A DNA stretch of 64,000 nt. It comes from Streptomyces niveus. GTDB lineage: Bacteria; Actinomycetota; Actinomycetes; Streptomycetales; Streptomycetaceae. The notes beneath the pieces were generated by a model that was not told where the DNA came from, ran no database searches, and saw only the letters and a list, made by a program, of their open reading frames with translations. Location: NCBI RefSeq assembly GCF_002009175.1, contig NZ_CP018047.1:3596001-3660000 (forward strand). Direction: 5' to 3'. Below, piece after piece: positions 53,188-62,128 of this stretch (within the stretch, counting starts at the first letter, position 1; each line of letters opens with the position of its first letter). A program made the translations under genes and the position numbers.

Positions 53188-54840
53188 GTGAATGAAGGAT
53201 CTCTCCTCAGACGGTACGAAGCGCTCCTGGGCGCCGTGCCGCAGTCCGTCTGGGTGATGTCGGCCGACGGGGTCGTCACTCTGTTGATGGGCAGCGGGAT
53301 GCCGGAGAGGCTGTGGCACCCCGACGGTGAGAGTTCATGGATGGACGCGGTGCATCCGAAGGACCGGGACTGGTTCCAGCGGGCGTGGCGCAAGGCCACT
53401 CAGCAGCGGTCCCCCCTCGACACGATCGTACGAGTACGGCTCGAGGAGGCCCCCGACCGTTTCCGCCACATCAAGATCATCGCCGCGCCTGTCCTGGACC
53501 GGGGCGGGGCACTGGAGTGGGTCGGTACCGCCACCGATGCCGAGGCGCACTGGCGCACCCGTATGCGGGAGAAGCTGCTGGCTCGTATGGCACCGGTACC
53601 GGCCGCGCACAATCTGTCCGAGGCTTTTCTGACCACCGCGGCAGCGGTCGTGCCCGAACTTGCCGACGCCGTCGCTGTCTTCCACGTACAGGGCGGCTCC
53701 GAAGCCGCTTTCCGGACTTCCGCAGGCGTACCGGCCGCGGCGTCGGCGGAGCGGGTGGGGCTGGCCCCCGGGCTGCCTCCCATCCATCCGCTGGACGCGG
53801 ACTTCCTGCTGGGGCCGGCCGCACGACAGGCCATCGAGAGCCAGGAGGCGGGGCTGCTGACCTTCCCGCCCGGAGGGCCGCCCGAAGACAGTCTTTCCAA
53901 GATCTCCGTCCGGTGGCTGCGGGAGGCCGAGGCGACGAGCGTGGCCCTGCTGCCCGTCGTGGTGGACGACCGCACTGTCGCGCTGGCGACCACAGCGACC
54001 TGCCGGGGCAACCCGCCCTCGGACGAGGCCGACCTCTACCTGCTGCAGGACGTCTTTCAGCAGATGAGCGGGCCCCTGCGCCGGACGATGGAACTGCAGA
54101 GCATCCGCGACACGGCCCTCGTCCTCCAGCAGTCCTTCCTTGCCGTCCCGCCGTCCGTCGAAGGTCTCGTCATCACGGCGCTCTACCATCCGGCCGACTC
54201 GGCCGCCGAGGTCGGCGGGGACTGGTACGACGCCGTCAGACTCTCGGCCGACTCGCTCGCCCTGTCCATCGGCGACATCGCAGGTCACGACGTGGACGCG
54301 GCCACCGCGATGGGGCGTGTCAACAGCATGCTGAGGGGCCTCGCGTACGACAGCGGCCCGGCCGCCAGCCCGGCGGCCACCCTGAGTCGGCTCGACCGCA
54401 TCGTGCAGGCGCTCGACAGCCCGTCGATGGTCACAGCGGTGCACGCGGTCCTGCACCGGCAGGCGGACGATGCCTGGCACATCGCCCTGTCCAACGCCGG
54501 CCACCCGCCACCCCTGCTGATCCCGGCCGACGCGCCGTCGCGGTACCTGCACGACCTCACGGCCGCGGACCCGCCTCTGTGCGTCGGCGAGGCCCTGCCC
54601 CGTACCGACCTCCACGCGGTCATCCGGGAGGGCGACACCTTGGTGCTCTACACCGACGGACTCGTGGAGGTGCCGGGCACGGACATCGGTGACGGTCTCC
54701 GGCGCCTGCGCGAGCAGACCGACGCGCTGGTCCGAAAGGGGGTGTCCCAGATGGCCCTGATCCAAGAGCTCCTGCCGCCCGTCCAGAACCGCTGGGACGA
54801 CATCGCCGTCATCGCCCTGCAAGCGCGGAGGGAGCGGTGA
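53188..54840 (+). CDS. PAS-GAF-SpoIIE-type PP2C phosphatase (RsbU-like)
   Basis: 550 aa. Domains: PAS at about 8-125 (AVPQSVWVMSADGVVTLL; RFRHIKIIAAPVLDRGGALEWVGTATD), a GAF-like sensor at about 130-290, and the SpoIIE phosphatase at about 320-548. Metal-binding acidic motifs in the phosphatase are EVGGDWYDAVRL, LSIGDIAGHDVDAA, LVLYTDGLVEV and NRWDDIAVIAL. It would dephosphorylate an anti-anti-sigma factor in response to a signal. The GTG at 53188 sits after GGGAGGGGGCG. Upstream is the GTCCGG repeat tract. Confidence 0.92.
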   Translation: MNEGSLLRRYEALLGAVPQSVWVMSADGVVTLLMGSGMPERLWHPDGESSWMDAVHPKDRDWFQRAWRKATQQRSPLDTIVRVRLEEAPDRFRHIKIIAAPVLDRGGALEWVGTATDAEAHWRTRMREKLLARMAPVPAAHNLSEAFLTTAAAVVPELADAVAVFHVQGGSEAAFRTSAGVPAAASAERVGLAPGLPPIHPLDADFLLGPAARQAIESQEAGLLTFPPGGPPEDSLSKISVRWLREAEATSVALLPVVVDDRTVALATTATCRGNPPSDEADLYLLQDVFQQMSGPLRRTMELQSIRDTALVLQQSFLAVPPSVEGLVITALYHPADSAAEVGGDWYDAVRLSADSLALSIGDIAGHDVDAATAMGRVNSMLRGLAYDSGPAASPAATLSRLDRIVQALDSPSMVTAVHAVLHRQADDAWHIALSNAGHPPPLLIPADAPSRYLHDLTAADPPLCVGEALPRTDLHAVIREGDTLVLYTDGLVEVPGTDIGDGLRRLREQTDALVRKGVSQMALIQELLPPVQNRWDDIAVIALQARRER

Positions 54841-54987
54841 TAGCCCGCCGTACGGAGGGCCTTCCCCACGGTTCCGGAGATGCGCAGAGCGGCCGGTCGG
54901 CCTGGGCGACTCGGCCGGCGTGGCTGGGTTGGCCGACTTGCCGAACGCGTCCTCGGCCCGCTGCTCCCGCCGTTACCGCTGTCTCGC

Positions 54988-55016
54988 TTGCGACCGGAAC
55001 ATCACGTTCATACCTT
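54988..55016 (+). promoter_or_regulatory. Candidate HrdB-type promoter for DUF574 gene
   Basis: TTGCGA at 54988-54993 and TACCTT at 55011-55016, spaced by 17 bases, 34 bases ahead of the methyltransferase ATG. It resembles the Streptomyces vegetative consensus. Not confirmed. Confidence 0.35.
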
Positions 55017-55049
55017 TAGTGAGCCGTCCTTCACCGAAAGAGGCGCCGC

Positions 55050-55859
55050 ATGAATGCTCCGCACGATCGACAGAGCGGACTCGCCACCTCGCGCGCCCAC
55101 TCCGCCCGGGTGTACGACTACATTCTGGGCGGCAAGGATCACTACCCCGTCGATGTCGAAGCGGGCGACGCCATGTGCCGGCACTGGCCCGCCCTGCCCG
55201 TCCACATGATGGAAAACCGCCGATTCATGCACCGCGCCGGCCGATTCCTCGCCGAGGAGCGAGGCATCCGCCAGTTCCTCGACGTCGGGACCGGTCTGCC
55301 CACCTCGCCCAACCTGCATGAGGTCGTGCAGGAGGTGGCGCCCGAATCCCGCGTGGTCTACGTCGACAACGACCCCGTCGTCCTCGCCCACGCCCGCGCC
55401 CTGCTGCAGAGCTCGGCCGAAGGGGCCACGGCGTATGTGGACGCCGACATGCACGAGCCCGACACCATTCTGGACAGCCCCGAGTTCCGTGACCTCATCG
55501 ATCTGAACCGGCCCGTCGGCCTGATGGTGATCGGCATCCTGCACTTCATCCTGCCTCCGGACGACCGGCGCCTGGTCAAGCGGCTCCTGGACCCCCTGCC
55601 GTCCGGCAGCTATCTGGCCATGACCATCGGCACCGCCGACTTCGCACCCGAGGAAGTCAACCGGGTGGCACAGGAATACCGGCAGCAGAACATGCCCATG
55701 GTGCTACGCGATCTCCCCACCGCCACATCGTTCTTCGAGGGACTGGAACTGCAGGAGCCGGGAGTCACCCAGGTGCACACCTGGCACCCCGGCCCTGAAC
55801 AGGCCGGCATCGACGGCCGCGACATCGCCATGTACGGGGCGGTTGCCAGAAAGCCCTGA
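55050..55859 (+). CDS. DUF574 SAM-dependent methyltransferase
   Basis: 269 aa with the whole family pattern: RAHSARVYDYILGGKDHYPVD, NRRFMHRAGRFLAEE, the SAM motif FLDVGTGLPTSPNLHEV, VVYVDNDPVVLAHARALL and VGLMVIGILHFILPPD. DUF574 proteins are very abundant in Streptomyces (often a dozen or more copies). Some adjoin regulator genes and affect development, but their substrates are unknown. The ATG at 55050 has AAAGAGGCG upstream. It stands alone, followed by a convergent gene at 55938. Confidence 0.92.
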   Translation: MNAPHDRQSGLATSRAHSARVYDYILGGKDHYPVDVEAGDAMCRHWPALPVHMMENRRFMHRAGRFLAEERGIRQFLDVGTGLPTSPNLHEVVQEVAPESRVVYVDNDPVVLAHARALLQSSAEGATAYVDADMHEPDTILDSPEFRDLIDLNRPVGLMVIGILHFILPPDDRRLVKRLLDPLPSGSYLAMTIGTADFAPEEVNRVAQEYRQQNMPMVLRDLPTATSFFEGLELQEPGVTQVHTWHPGPEQAGIDGRDIAMYGAVARKP

Positions 55860-55937
55860 AGCGACCTGCTCGGGGGGGCGGATGCCTCGTACTCGCGGGT
55901 CGGCTAGTCCGGCGTGTTGGGGGACGCCGGGGCTGCC

Positions 55938-57158
55938 TCAGGCGGCTTGTGCCGATCCTCCTGGGACCCGGAGTTCCGGTTCCGCCCGCAGGCCGGCGAC
56001 GTCCACGCCGCTCTCGGTCAGTACGCGCTCGATCTCCGCCGCCGACTCCGCGTCCGTTCCGGTCTTGTCCAACAGCGCGGCCAGCAGGTGGGTCGTGCCG
56101 ACCGTGGGCGAGTCCTGGCTGGAGGCGGTGAGCTGTGTGACGTGCAGGAGACGCCGGTCGAAGTCGGCGGTGCCTTCGACCTCGTGGGGCTCACCCTCCG
56201 CGATCCCGGTGGAGGGAAGCAGCACTCGGGCGACAGCGTCCTGACGTGCGCCGTACCGGCGCAGCAGTTCCGCCCCCTGGTTCGCTCCCGTCAGCTTCTC
56301 GGGCAGCTCAAGCCCCGCGACGGTCAACGAACGTTCCAGCGCCAGGATGCCCAGCAGCACATCGACGGGTTCCGGCGCCGGCGCCCCGCGTCGTACCGCG
56401 CTCCGTTGTGACTCCGAGCGCACCACGCCCACGACCGCGGAGCCGAACCCCGCGCCGCCCCCGAAGATCCAGGCGGTGAACTTCCGGGTCAGCGGGTTGC
56501 CGCTCTTCCCGAACGTCCCCGCCTTGCGCAGCACCAACACCGTTACGGGCTCCGGCGCTTCGTCGCTCCCGCGCAACGCTTCGAGCGCGGTCGCGGCGGC
56601 CGAGGCGTCCAGCTTCTCCACCACCATGGCCTCGCGGGCACGCGTATCAGGCAGCTCGATCAGTGCCTGCGCCACATGGCGGACGCGCACCGAGATGGTG
56701 CCCTCCTCCCGTGCGGCCTCCAGCGCCTTGCGCAGGCAGGACCGCAACGCACCGGTCATCGGCGGGAGTTCGATGCCTGCCTCGTCCTCCGTCTTCTTCC
56801 GGTTCTTCCAGCGCAGCCTCTTGGCCTCCTCCTGCCGGACCTCCCGCCACAGGGCGTCGATCTCCCGCTCGTCGTCAGGGGTTCCCTCCGCGCCGTCACC
56901 CGCGTCGCCACTGACCCAGACGGATGTCCCCCGGCTCCCGATCGAACCGGCGAGCGAGCCGGAGGCCCTCACGCCGGGGGCGATCGCGGAACCCGCGGCC
57001 GAGTCACCCGACACGAGCGCGTTCAGCAGGCTCTCCGTACCGACGTCCTCGCGTTCCTCCTTGGCCACCCTGCTCATCGTCTCCAGCAACAGCTTGACGA
57101 CGTCCCTCTCGAACTCGGTGGTCGCGCCGGCGTTAGGGTCGGACGTTCGGTGATCCAT
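55938..57158 (-). CDS. Clp_N-repeat protein without ATPase domain
   Basis: 406 aa. It has three Clp N-terminal-like helical repeats: about 12-70 (FERDVVKLLLETMSRVAKEE..VGTESLLNALV), about 130-185 (PPMTGALRSCLRKALEAARE..VRVRHVAQALIEL), and about 320-400 (FDRRLLHVTQL..VGTTHLLAALLDKTG). There is no Walker A/B, so it is not a Clp unfoldase but may bind substrates or compete for Clp. A Gly-rich stretch at about 235-260 looks unstructured. It is co-directional with the Ser/Thr kinase. The ATG at 57158 has GAGAGAGG upstream. Confidence 0.75.
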   Translation of the reverse strand: MDHRTSDPNAGATTEFERDVVKLLLETMSRVAKEEREDVGTESLLNALVSGDSAAGSAIAPGVRASGSLAGSIGSRGTSVWVSGDAGDGAEGTPDDEREIDALWREVRQEEAKRLRWKNRKKTEDEAGIELPPMTGALRSCLRKALEAAREEGTISVRVRHVAQALIELPDTRAREAMVVEKLDASAAATALEALRGSDEAPEPVTVLVLRKAGTFGKSGNPLTRKFTAWIFGGGAGFGSAVVGVVRSESQRSAVRRGAPAPEPVDVLLGILALERSLTVAGLELPEKLTGANQGAELLRRYGARQDAVARVLLPSTGIAEGEPHEVEGTADFDRRLLHVTQLTASSQDSPTVGTTHLLAALLDKTGTDAESAAEIERVLTESGVDVAGLRAEPELRVPGGSAQAA

Positions 57159-57350
57159 CGGGTCTGCCTCTCTCGGTGGTGATACTGCTGAGAAGGACGC
57201 CAAACAGAGCTCTCCGGGTCCGCTTCTGCCGACAGATCTTGTTTCCGGTCCGCACGGCCGGGTGCTTCCGTACGGGCTGACAAGGATTGCGACGACGCTG
57301 AGCGGCTCCAGGGTTCGGGTCGAGGCAACCGCGTGCACGCCATCGAGCGT

Positions 57351-59039
57351 CTAGGCCGCTTCTCGCCAGATCGTCAGGGCGCCCTGGAGGAACGCGATGT
57401 CCGGCATCGCGGTCGACTTCGTCGAGATCACGAACAGCGCGATGTCGCCCGAGGGGCCCTTGATGCAGATTTCGCTGCCGTTCGGCGCCCCGGCGAGCGG
57501 GAGGTGGTGGTTCTTCCCGTGCTTGAGCAGCCGACGGCACTCGTCGAGGGTGCCGCCCGGCTTGCCGTACAACTGAAGGAAGACGCTCGTGTCGCTCTCC
57601 AATTCGCAACCGATCGACCGGCAGCCGAAACGGATGTCTCCCGTGCGGCCCTTCGCTTCCGTGTCCGGGTCCCTGAGGTTCACCGAGTTCTTCGCGTCCA
57701 GCATTATGAGGGGGTACGGCTCGGGCCGCGGCTCCTGGGACGAGGCCGAGGAAGGCGACGTGGCCCCGGCTGTGGGTTCACCGGCGCCCGGAGCCCCCGA
57801 GCCCGACGAGTCCGAAGAGTCCGACGATTCCGAGGAGTCCGACGAGGAGTCCCGGGCGGAATCCGACGACCGTCCCTCCGGTCCCTCGGTGGACGCCGAC
57901 GAGCCGGTGGTGTCCCGGCGATCGTCCCGGCCCTCCGCGTCCAGGACTCGCCAGGCCAGGACCGTCAGCAGCAGCGCGCCCACCGCCGAACCGACGATCA
58001 TCATCCGCGCGACGCGCCGCCTGCGAACCCGCGCCTGCGTCTGAGCCTGCGTCAGCCGCGCGAACCCCGCCGGGGGTTGGGAGTACCCGATCAGCGGCTG
58101 CGGCAGCGCCGGGGTGGGGTCGGGCACCGGTGGCGGAACCACGACCTCCGGCCCGCTGATCTCCCGCCATACGGCCGGCGCCCCGCCCCCACCCGCGCCC
58201 GCGTCGGCGTCCGGTCCCAACCGCTGTCGACACCACTCCACAACCTCTGCCGGCGTGGCCCGCTCAGCCGGATCGGCGGCGAGGCAACGGGCGAACAGCG
58301 GACGCAAGGGTTCGGGCAACAGGGACAGGTCGGGTTCGGAGTGCACGATCCTGTACAGCACATCGACACCGGCGCCATCGCCGTAGAGCGGCCTGCCCAG
58401 CGCCGCGAACGCCGCCGTCTGCGCAAGGGCGAAGACATCGGTCGCCGCCGTGACCGCTCCCGCGGACGCCTGCTCCGGGGCCATGTACGCGGGCGTGCCG
58501 ACCGTCTGTCCCGTCCCCGTGTACGAAGTCGCGTCGGCGGCCAGCGCGATGCCGAAGTCGATCACGCGCGGCCCGTCGGCGGCCAGCAGTACGTTCGACG
58601 GCTTGAGGTCCCGGTGCACGATGCCCTCGGCATGGATGGCCTGCAACGCCTCGGCCATCCCCGCCATCAGCCACAGCAGGGCGGTCACCGACAGCGGACC
58701 GCGGCGGGCCACGGCCTCCGACAGGGACGGCCCGGGGACGTACAACGTGGCCAGCCAGGGTGGTACGCCATCCGCGTCCGCGTCGATCAACTCGGCGGTG
58801 TACGCCCCGCGGACCCGCTGGGCCGCCCTGATCTCCCGGCCGAACCGCCGCCGGAAGTCCGGGTCGTCCGCCAGCTCCGGCCGCACAACCTTGATCGCCA
58901 AGGGCCGGCCGCCCTGGGTGTGCGCGAGGTAGACCCGCCCCATGCCACCCGCCCCCAGCCGGGCGGCGAGCCGGTAACCCGCCACCACGGCCGGGTCGCT
59001 CGCCTGAAGTGGCTGGAAGACATCCGTCACATCATTCAT
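57351..59039 (-). CDS. Membrane Ser/Thr protein kinase (PASTA-less, secreted-side sensor)
   Basis: 562 aa. The cytosolic Hanks kinase is at about 20-280: GAGGMGRVY (P-loop), AIKVVRP (Lys), HRDLKPSNVLL (catalytic Asp), VIDFGIA (DFG) and APEQA. A Pro-rich juxtamembrane part follows, then one TM helix at about 350-372 (MIVGSAVGALLLTVLAWRVL). Then come a long Ser/Asp-rich linker (about 385-440) and an extracellular C-terminal domain with two Cys pairs (RFGCRSIGCELE; ECRRLL, EICIK). The ATG at 59039 is preferred over GTG 59057. Its neighbours, a Clp_N protein and a TPR/propeller protein, may be its signalling partners. Confidence 0.92.
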   Translation of the reverse strand: MNDVTDVFQPLQASDPAVVAGYRLAARLGAGGMGRVYLAHTQGGRPLAIKVVRPELADDPDFRRRFGREIRAAQRVRGAYTAELIDADADGVPPWLATLYVPGPSLSEAVARRGPLSVTALLWLMAGMAEALQAIHAEGIVHRDLKPSNVLLAADGPRVIDFGIALAADATSYTGTGQTVGTPAYMAPEQASAGAVTAATDVFALAQTAAFAALGRPLYGDGAGVDVLYRIVHSEPDLSLLPEPLRPLFARCLAADPAERATPAEVVEWCRQRLGPDADAGAGGGGAPAVWREISGPEVVVPPPVPDPTPALPQPLIGYSQPPAGFARLTQAQTQARVRRRRVARMMIVGSAVGALLLTVLAWRVLDAEGRDDRRDTTGSSASTEGPEGRSSDSARDSSSDSSESSDSSDSSGSGAPGAGEPTAGATSPSSASSQEPRPEPYPLIMLDAKNSVNLRDPDTEAKGRTGDIRFGCRSIGCELESDTSVFLQLYGKPGGTLDECRRLLKHGKNHHLPLAGAPNGSEICIKGPSGDIALFVISTKSTAMPDIAFLQGALTIWREAA

Positions 59040-59120
59040 CGGCCCGTTTCCCCCCACTTTGATGCACTGGCCAACGGCATCAGCCTAAGGGGCCGGGCAG
59101 TGACGGAAGAGGCGGTCGGA

Positions 59121-61373
59121 CTACTCCTCCGGCTCCTCCGCCGGAGGCACGATGTAGTCGTTCCAGCCGGGCGGGGGAATGGTGAAGGTCGCCGCGCACG
59201 TGTACACCTCGCGGAAGAAGGCAGGGTCGGTCAGGGCGTCGTAGTGGCCCTCCTCCTGGAACCGCTGTTCCGGGAGGAATCCCCTGCTTCGGCGGCCGAT
59301 CCGCGCGGCCTCCTTGTCTCCGGGTGCCCCCAGCTCGCCCGACAGCCGGAAGTCGAAGGGTCTCGACACGCCGCTCAGCCGCAGATAGAGATCGAACTGG
59401 CAGTCGCCGTCCGTCTCGGTGTTGCGCATGAAGGCGTTGAACCGCCAACTGCCGTCCTGTCGGCAGATCAGCTGCGCCTCGGAGCAGTAGAGCGGAAGGC
59501 GCATGCCGACCGTGCTGTAGACCCAGATCTCCCTGCCGAGAGTGAAGATCCGCTCGTGGCCGGGCGGGATCTCCTCGTCGGGGAGCGGCGTGGTGGCCGC
59601 CGGCAGAAGGAACCAGTCGTTCCAGTCGCCGTCCATGTACCACGCGGCTGTCCGCTTCCCCGGCCTGCCGATGCCGAAGACCTCCATGTGGTCGTCGTCG
59701 CGCGTCATGGTGGCCAGATGGGCCGGGCCGGCGAAGGGCTGCTCGGCCCTGATCCTGAACCACTCGTGCCAGTCCTCGGAGTCCCAGTAGTTTCCCCAGG
59801 CCTGTCCGTCCGTGTCGACGACGAAGACCTCCATGTGGTCCTCGTGCCGGGAGACGGTGGCCATCGGCGACCCGGGCTCGAAGAGACGGGTTCCGATGGG
59901 GACCCAGTCGTGCCAGGTGTTGCCGTCCCACCAATTGGCGCGGACCTGGTGGTTGGTGTCGATCCCGAAGAGCTCCAGATGGTCCTCGTGCCGGGAGATG
60001 GCGCCCAGCGGGGACCCGGGCGGGAACTCGTACGACCCGATGGCCTGCCACTGGCCCCACTCGCCGCCCCACGCGGAGGCGTGCGGTCTGCGCTGTTCGT
60101 CGACCGCGTAGACCTCCATGTGGTCGTCGTTCCGCGTCAGGGAGACGAGATGGGCCCCGGCCGGGAAGGTGCGGCCGGGAATCTCGAACCAGCCCTTCCA
60201 CTCACCGTTCCACCAGTTGCCCCACACCTTGCCGTCGCCGTCGACGCCCCACACCTCCATGTGGTCGTCGTTGCGCGAGAGGCAGGCCAGCGGCGCGCCC
60301 GGAGGGAAGAGGTGGCCGGGGATCTCGAACCAGCCCTTCCACTCACCGTGCCACCAATTGCCCCACACCTTGCCGTCGCCGTCCACGGCGAAGACCTCCA
60401 TGTGGTCGTCGTTCCGCGTCAGGGTGGCGACATGGGCTCCGGGCGGGAAGGAATGCCCTGTCAGCAGGAAGCTGCCCTCCCACGAGCCGTGCCACCACCA
60501 GGAGGTCCACATCCGTCCGTCGGTGTCGACCGCGAAGACCTCCATGTGGTTGTCGTTGCGCGACAGGGTGGCCAGCGGCGCGCCCGGCGCGAAGGACGCC
60601 TCGACGGTGAACGGCCGCGGCACCGTGTACTCGAAGGGCTGCCGGCTCGCCAGTACGACGCCGATCCGGTCGAGGCTCTGGCGGGCCCAGGTGAAGCCCC
60701 CGAGGCTGTTCAGCGCCTGGTAGATCTCGACCGACTCCCGGGCGGGGACGACGGCTTGCTCCGGTTCGTCCGCGCTCAGCAGATTCGAGCCGAGGACGAC
60801 GAGGGCGTGCGCCAGGGCGGGACGGTCCTGGGCGGCACGGTGGATGCCGGCCTCCTCGCCGGTGGCCTCCGCCGCCTGCCCGTACCGGCCGGCCGCCGTG
60901 TAACGCCGGGCGAGGTTCTGGAGAGCCCACGCGATTCCACCGGAACCGCCCAACTCCCGGTATACGGCGGTGCCTTCCAGGGCTGCGGCAAGCGCTTCGT
61001 CCAGCCGCCCCGCGCTTTCGAGGTTCGACCCGAGAGTGACGAGGGCGTGCGCGAGACCCGACGGGTTCTGGGCGGCGCGCTGGATGTCGACCCGCTCCTG
61101 CGTGGCCTCCACGGCCTCCGGATAGCGGCCCGCCGCGGTGCAGCGGTTGGCGACGTTCTCCAGGGCCCACACCAGCCCGGCGCTGTTGCCCAGTTCGCGA
61201 TAGAGGGCGGCGGCCTCGCGTGCTGCGGAGACCGCTTCGTCGTGACGGCCCGCGGTCTGGAGCTCCGAGGAGAGGATGACCAGGGCATGTGCGAGGCCCG
61301 GTCGGTCGCCGGTCTCCCGGCAGACCCGGACGCGCTCCTGCGCCTCGTTCAGGGCATTACTGGTGATAGCCAC
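59121..61373 (-). CDS. TPR protein with seven-bladed beta-propeller
   Basis: 750 aa, GTG start at 61373 chosen because AAAGGTGGAGG precedes it. Residues about 5-245 are TPR units (GLAHALVILSSELQTAGRHDEAV; GLVWALENVANRCTAAGRYPEAVEA). Residues about 267-598 hold seven repeats of about 47 aa, each with (S/T)RND-HMEVFxVDxDGxVWxNWW...FPPGA. This fits a seven-bladed propeller of the PLL-type lectin kind, where Trp/Asp-rich blade loops bind sugars. The C-terminal 150 residues contain CSEAQLICRQD and CQFDLYLRL. It has no signal peptide. It lies 81 bases upstream of the kinase gene on the same strand and may be phosphorylated by it (inference). Confidence 0.88.
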   Translation of the reverse strand: MAITSNALNEAQERVRVCRETGDRPGLAHALVILSSELQTAGRHDEAVSAAREAAALYRELGNSAGLVWALENVANRCTAAGRYPEAVEATQERVDIQRAAQNPSGLAHALVTLGSNLESAGRLDEALAAALEGTAVYRELGGSGGIAWALQNLARRYTAAGRYGQAAEATGEEAGIHRAAQDRPALAHALVVLGSNLLSADEPEQAVVPARESVEIYQALNSLGGFTWARQSLDRIGVVLASRQPFEYTVPRPFTVEASFAPGAPLATLSRNDNHMEVFAVDTDGRMWTSWWWHGSWEGSFLLTGHSFPPGAHVATLTRNDDHMEVFAVDGDGKVWGNWWHGEWKGWFEIPGHLFPPGAPLACLSRNDDHMEVWGVDGDGKVWGNWWNGEWKGWFEIPGRTFPAGAHLVSLTRNDDHMEVYAVDEQRRPHASAWGGEWGQWQAIGSYEFPPGSPLGAISRHEDHLELFGIDTNHQVRANWWDGNTWHDWVPIGTRLFEPGSPMATVSRHEDHMEVFVVDTDGQAWGNYWDSEDWHEWFRIRAEQPFAGPAHLATMTRDDDHMEVFGIGRPGKRTAAWYMDGDWNDWFLLPAATTPLPDEEIPPGHERIFTLGREIWVYSTVGMRLPLYCSEAQLICRQDGSWRFNAFMRNTETDGDCQFDLYLRLSGVSRPFDFRLSGELGAPGDKEAARIGRRSRGFLPEQRFQEEGHYDALTDPAFFREVYTCAATFTIPPPGWNDYIVPPAEEPEE
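59579..60575 (-). repeat. Seven tandem ~141-bp coding repeats
   Basis: DNA-level counterpart of the propeller blades. Repeats 2 and 3 are nearly identical over long stretches, pointing to recent duplication; blades 4-7 are more divergent. Confidence 0.8.
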
Positions 61374-61540
61374 ACCTCCACCTTTCCCGATATGCACCGC
61401 CTTCAATGCATACGGGTACGGCGACTCGACGGCCCAACCAGCTCCTAACGGGTGAATCCGGCCGTTCGGCAAGTGAGGGCCGGTGTGACCAGGGAAGTCC
61501 ATCCTGCGTACCGGACAGTCAATGGGCACGGAGCGTCACT

Positions 61541-61861
61541 ATGCCGAAGTTCCTCATCCAGGCCACCTACACGCCCGAAGGCACGAAGGGGCTGCTCAGC
61601 GAAGGCGCGAGTGGGCGACGCGCCGCCGTCGAACAGGTCGTCACCGGCCTCGGCGGAAAGGTCGAGTCCATGTATTTCACCTTCGGGGAGGACGACATCG
61701 TGCTCATCATCGATTTCCCCGACCCGGTCTCCATGGCCGCCGTCAGTCTCACCGTCAAGGCCAGCGGCGCGCTCCACACCCGGGCCACCCCACTGCTGAC
61801 CATCGACGAGATCGACGAGGCGGCCCGCCGACAGGTGAACTTCCGTGCGCCCGCGCCGTAG
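61541..61861 (+). CDS. GYD-domain protein
   Basis: 106 aa, the typical GYD size (named for its conserved Gly-Tyr-Asp). PKFLIQATYTPEGTKGLLSEG, VEQVVTGLGGKVESMYFTFGEDDIVLIIDFPD and VSLTVKASGALHTRATPLLTIDEIDEA give the ferredoxin-like fold. The function is unknown; some members sit in small oxidoreductase clusters. It reads away from the TPR/propeller gene. Confidence 0.9.
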   Translation: MPKFLIQATYTPEGTKGLLSEGASGRRAAVEQVVTGLGGKVESMYFTFGEDDIVLIIDFPDPVSMAAVSLTVKASGALHTRATPLLTIDEIDEAARRQVNFRAPAP

Positions 61862-61890
61862 AGCGAGGCGGGGGGATGATGCTCCATAGC

Positions 61891-61934
61891 CACCCGCTCC
61901 ACGAAAGAAGGCCCAAGTCACCGACTTGGGCCTT
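61891..61934. terminator. Terminator with tRNA-Gly-like edge
   Basis: The motif CACCCGCTCCACGA at 61891-61904 equals the last 14 bases around the tRNA-Gly 3' end in the 69-bp repeats. It is followed by a 12-bp stem, AAGGCCCAAGTC / GACTTGGGCCTT, which matches the hairpin at 50412-50436. The stem is a terminator for the GYD gene; the att-like edge is suggestive only. Confidence 0.6.
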
Positions 61935-62128
61935 CTGTTGTCCGGACCCGGCCGCCTGGCCCGCCCTGTGGTGGCGGATCAGCCGGTCTTGACGGGGGGG
62001 CAGGGTGAAACCGTCGTTGGGCTTCCCCGCGAGGAGGGCGGCCAGGCCGCCGCTGAGGCCGTACGTCGTACCGCCCGGCCCTGCGGTCAGCTGGCCCACG
62101 CCTGCCGGCCCTGCGCGACACTGTCCGG

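Noticed and set aside
59579..60575. A CRISPR-like repeat array
   Set aside because: The ~141-bp periodicity is coding and corresponds to protein blades; there are no short identical repeats with unique spacers.
57333..61448. A 1371-codon open frame on the plus strand across the kinase and propeller genes
   Set aside because: It is an antisense shadow in very high G+C DNA. The minus-strand genes show full kinase and propeller motifs, while this frame is Arg/Gly/Pro-rich without domains.
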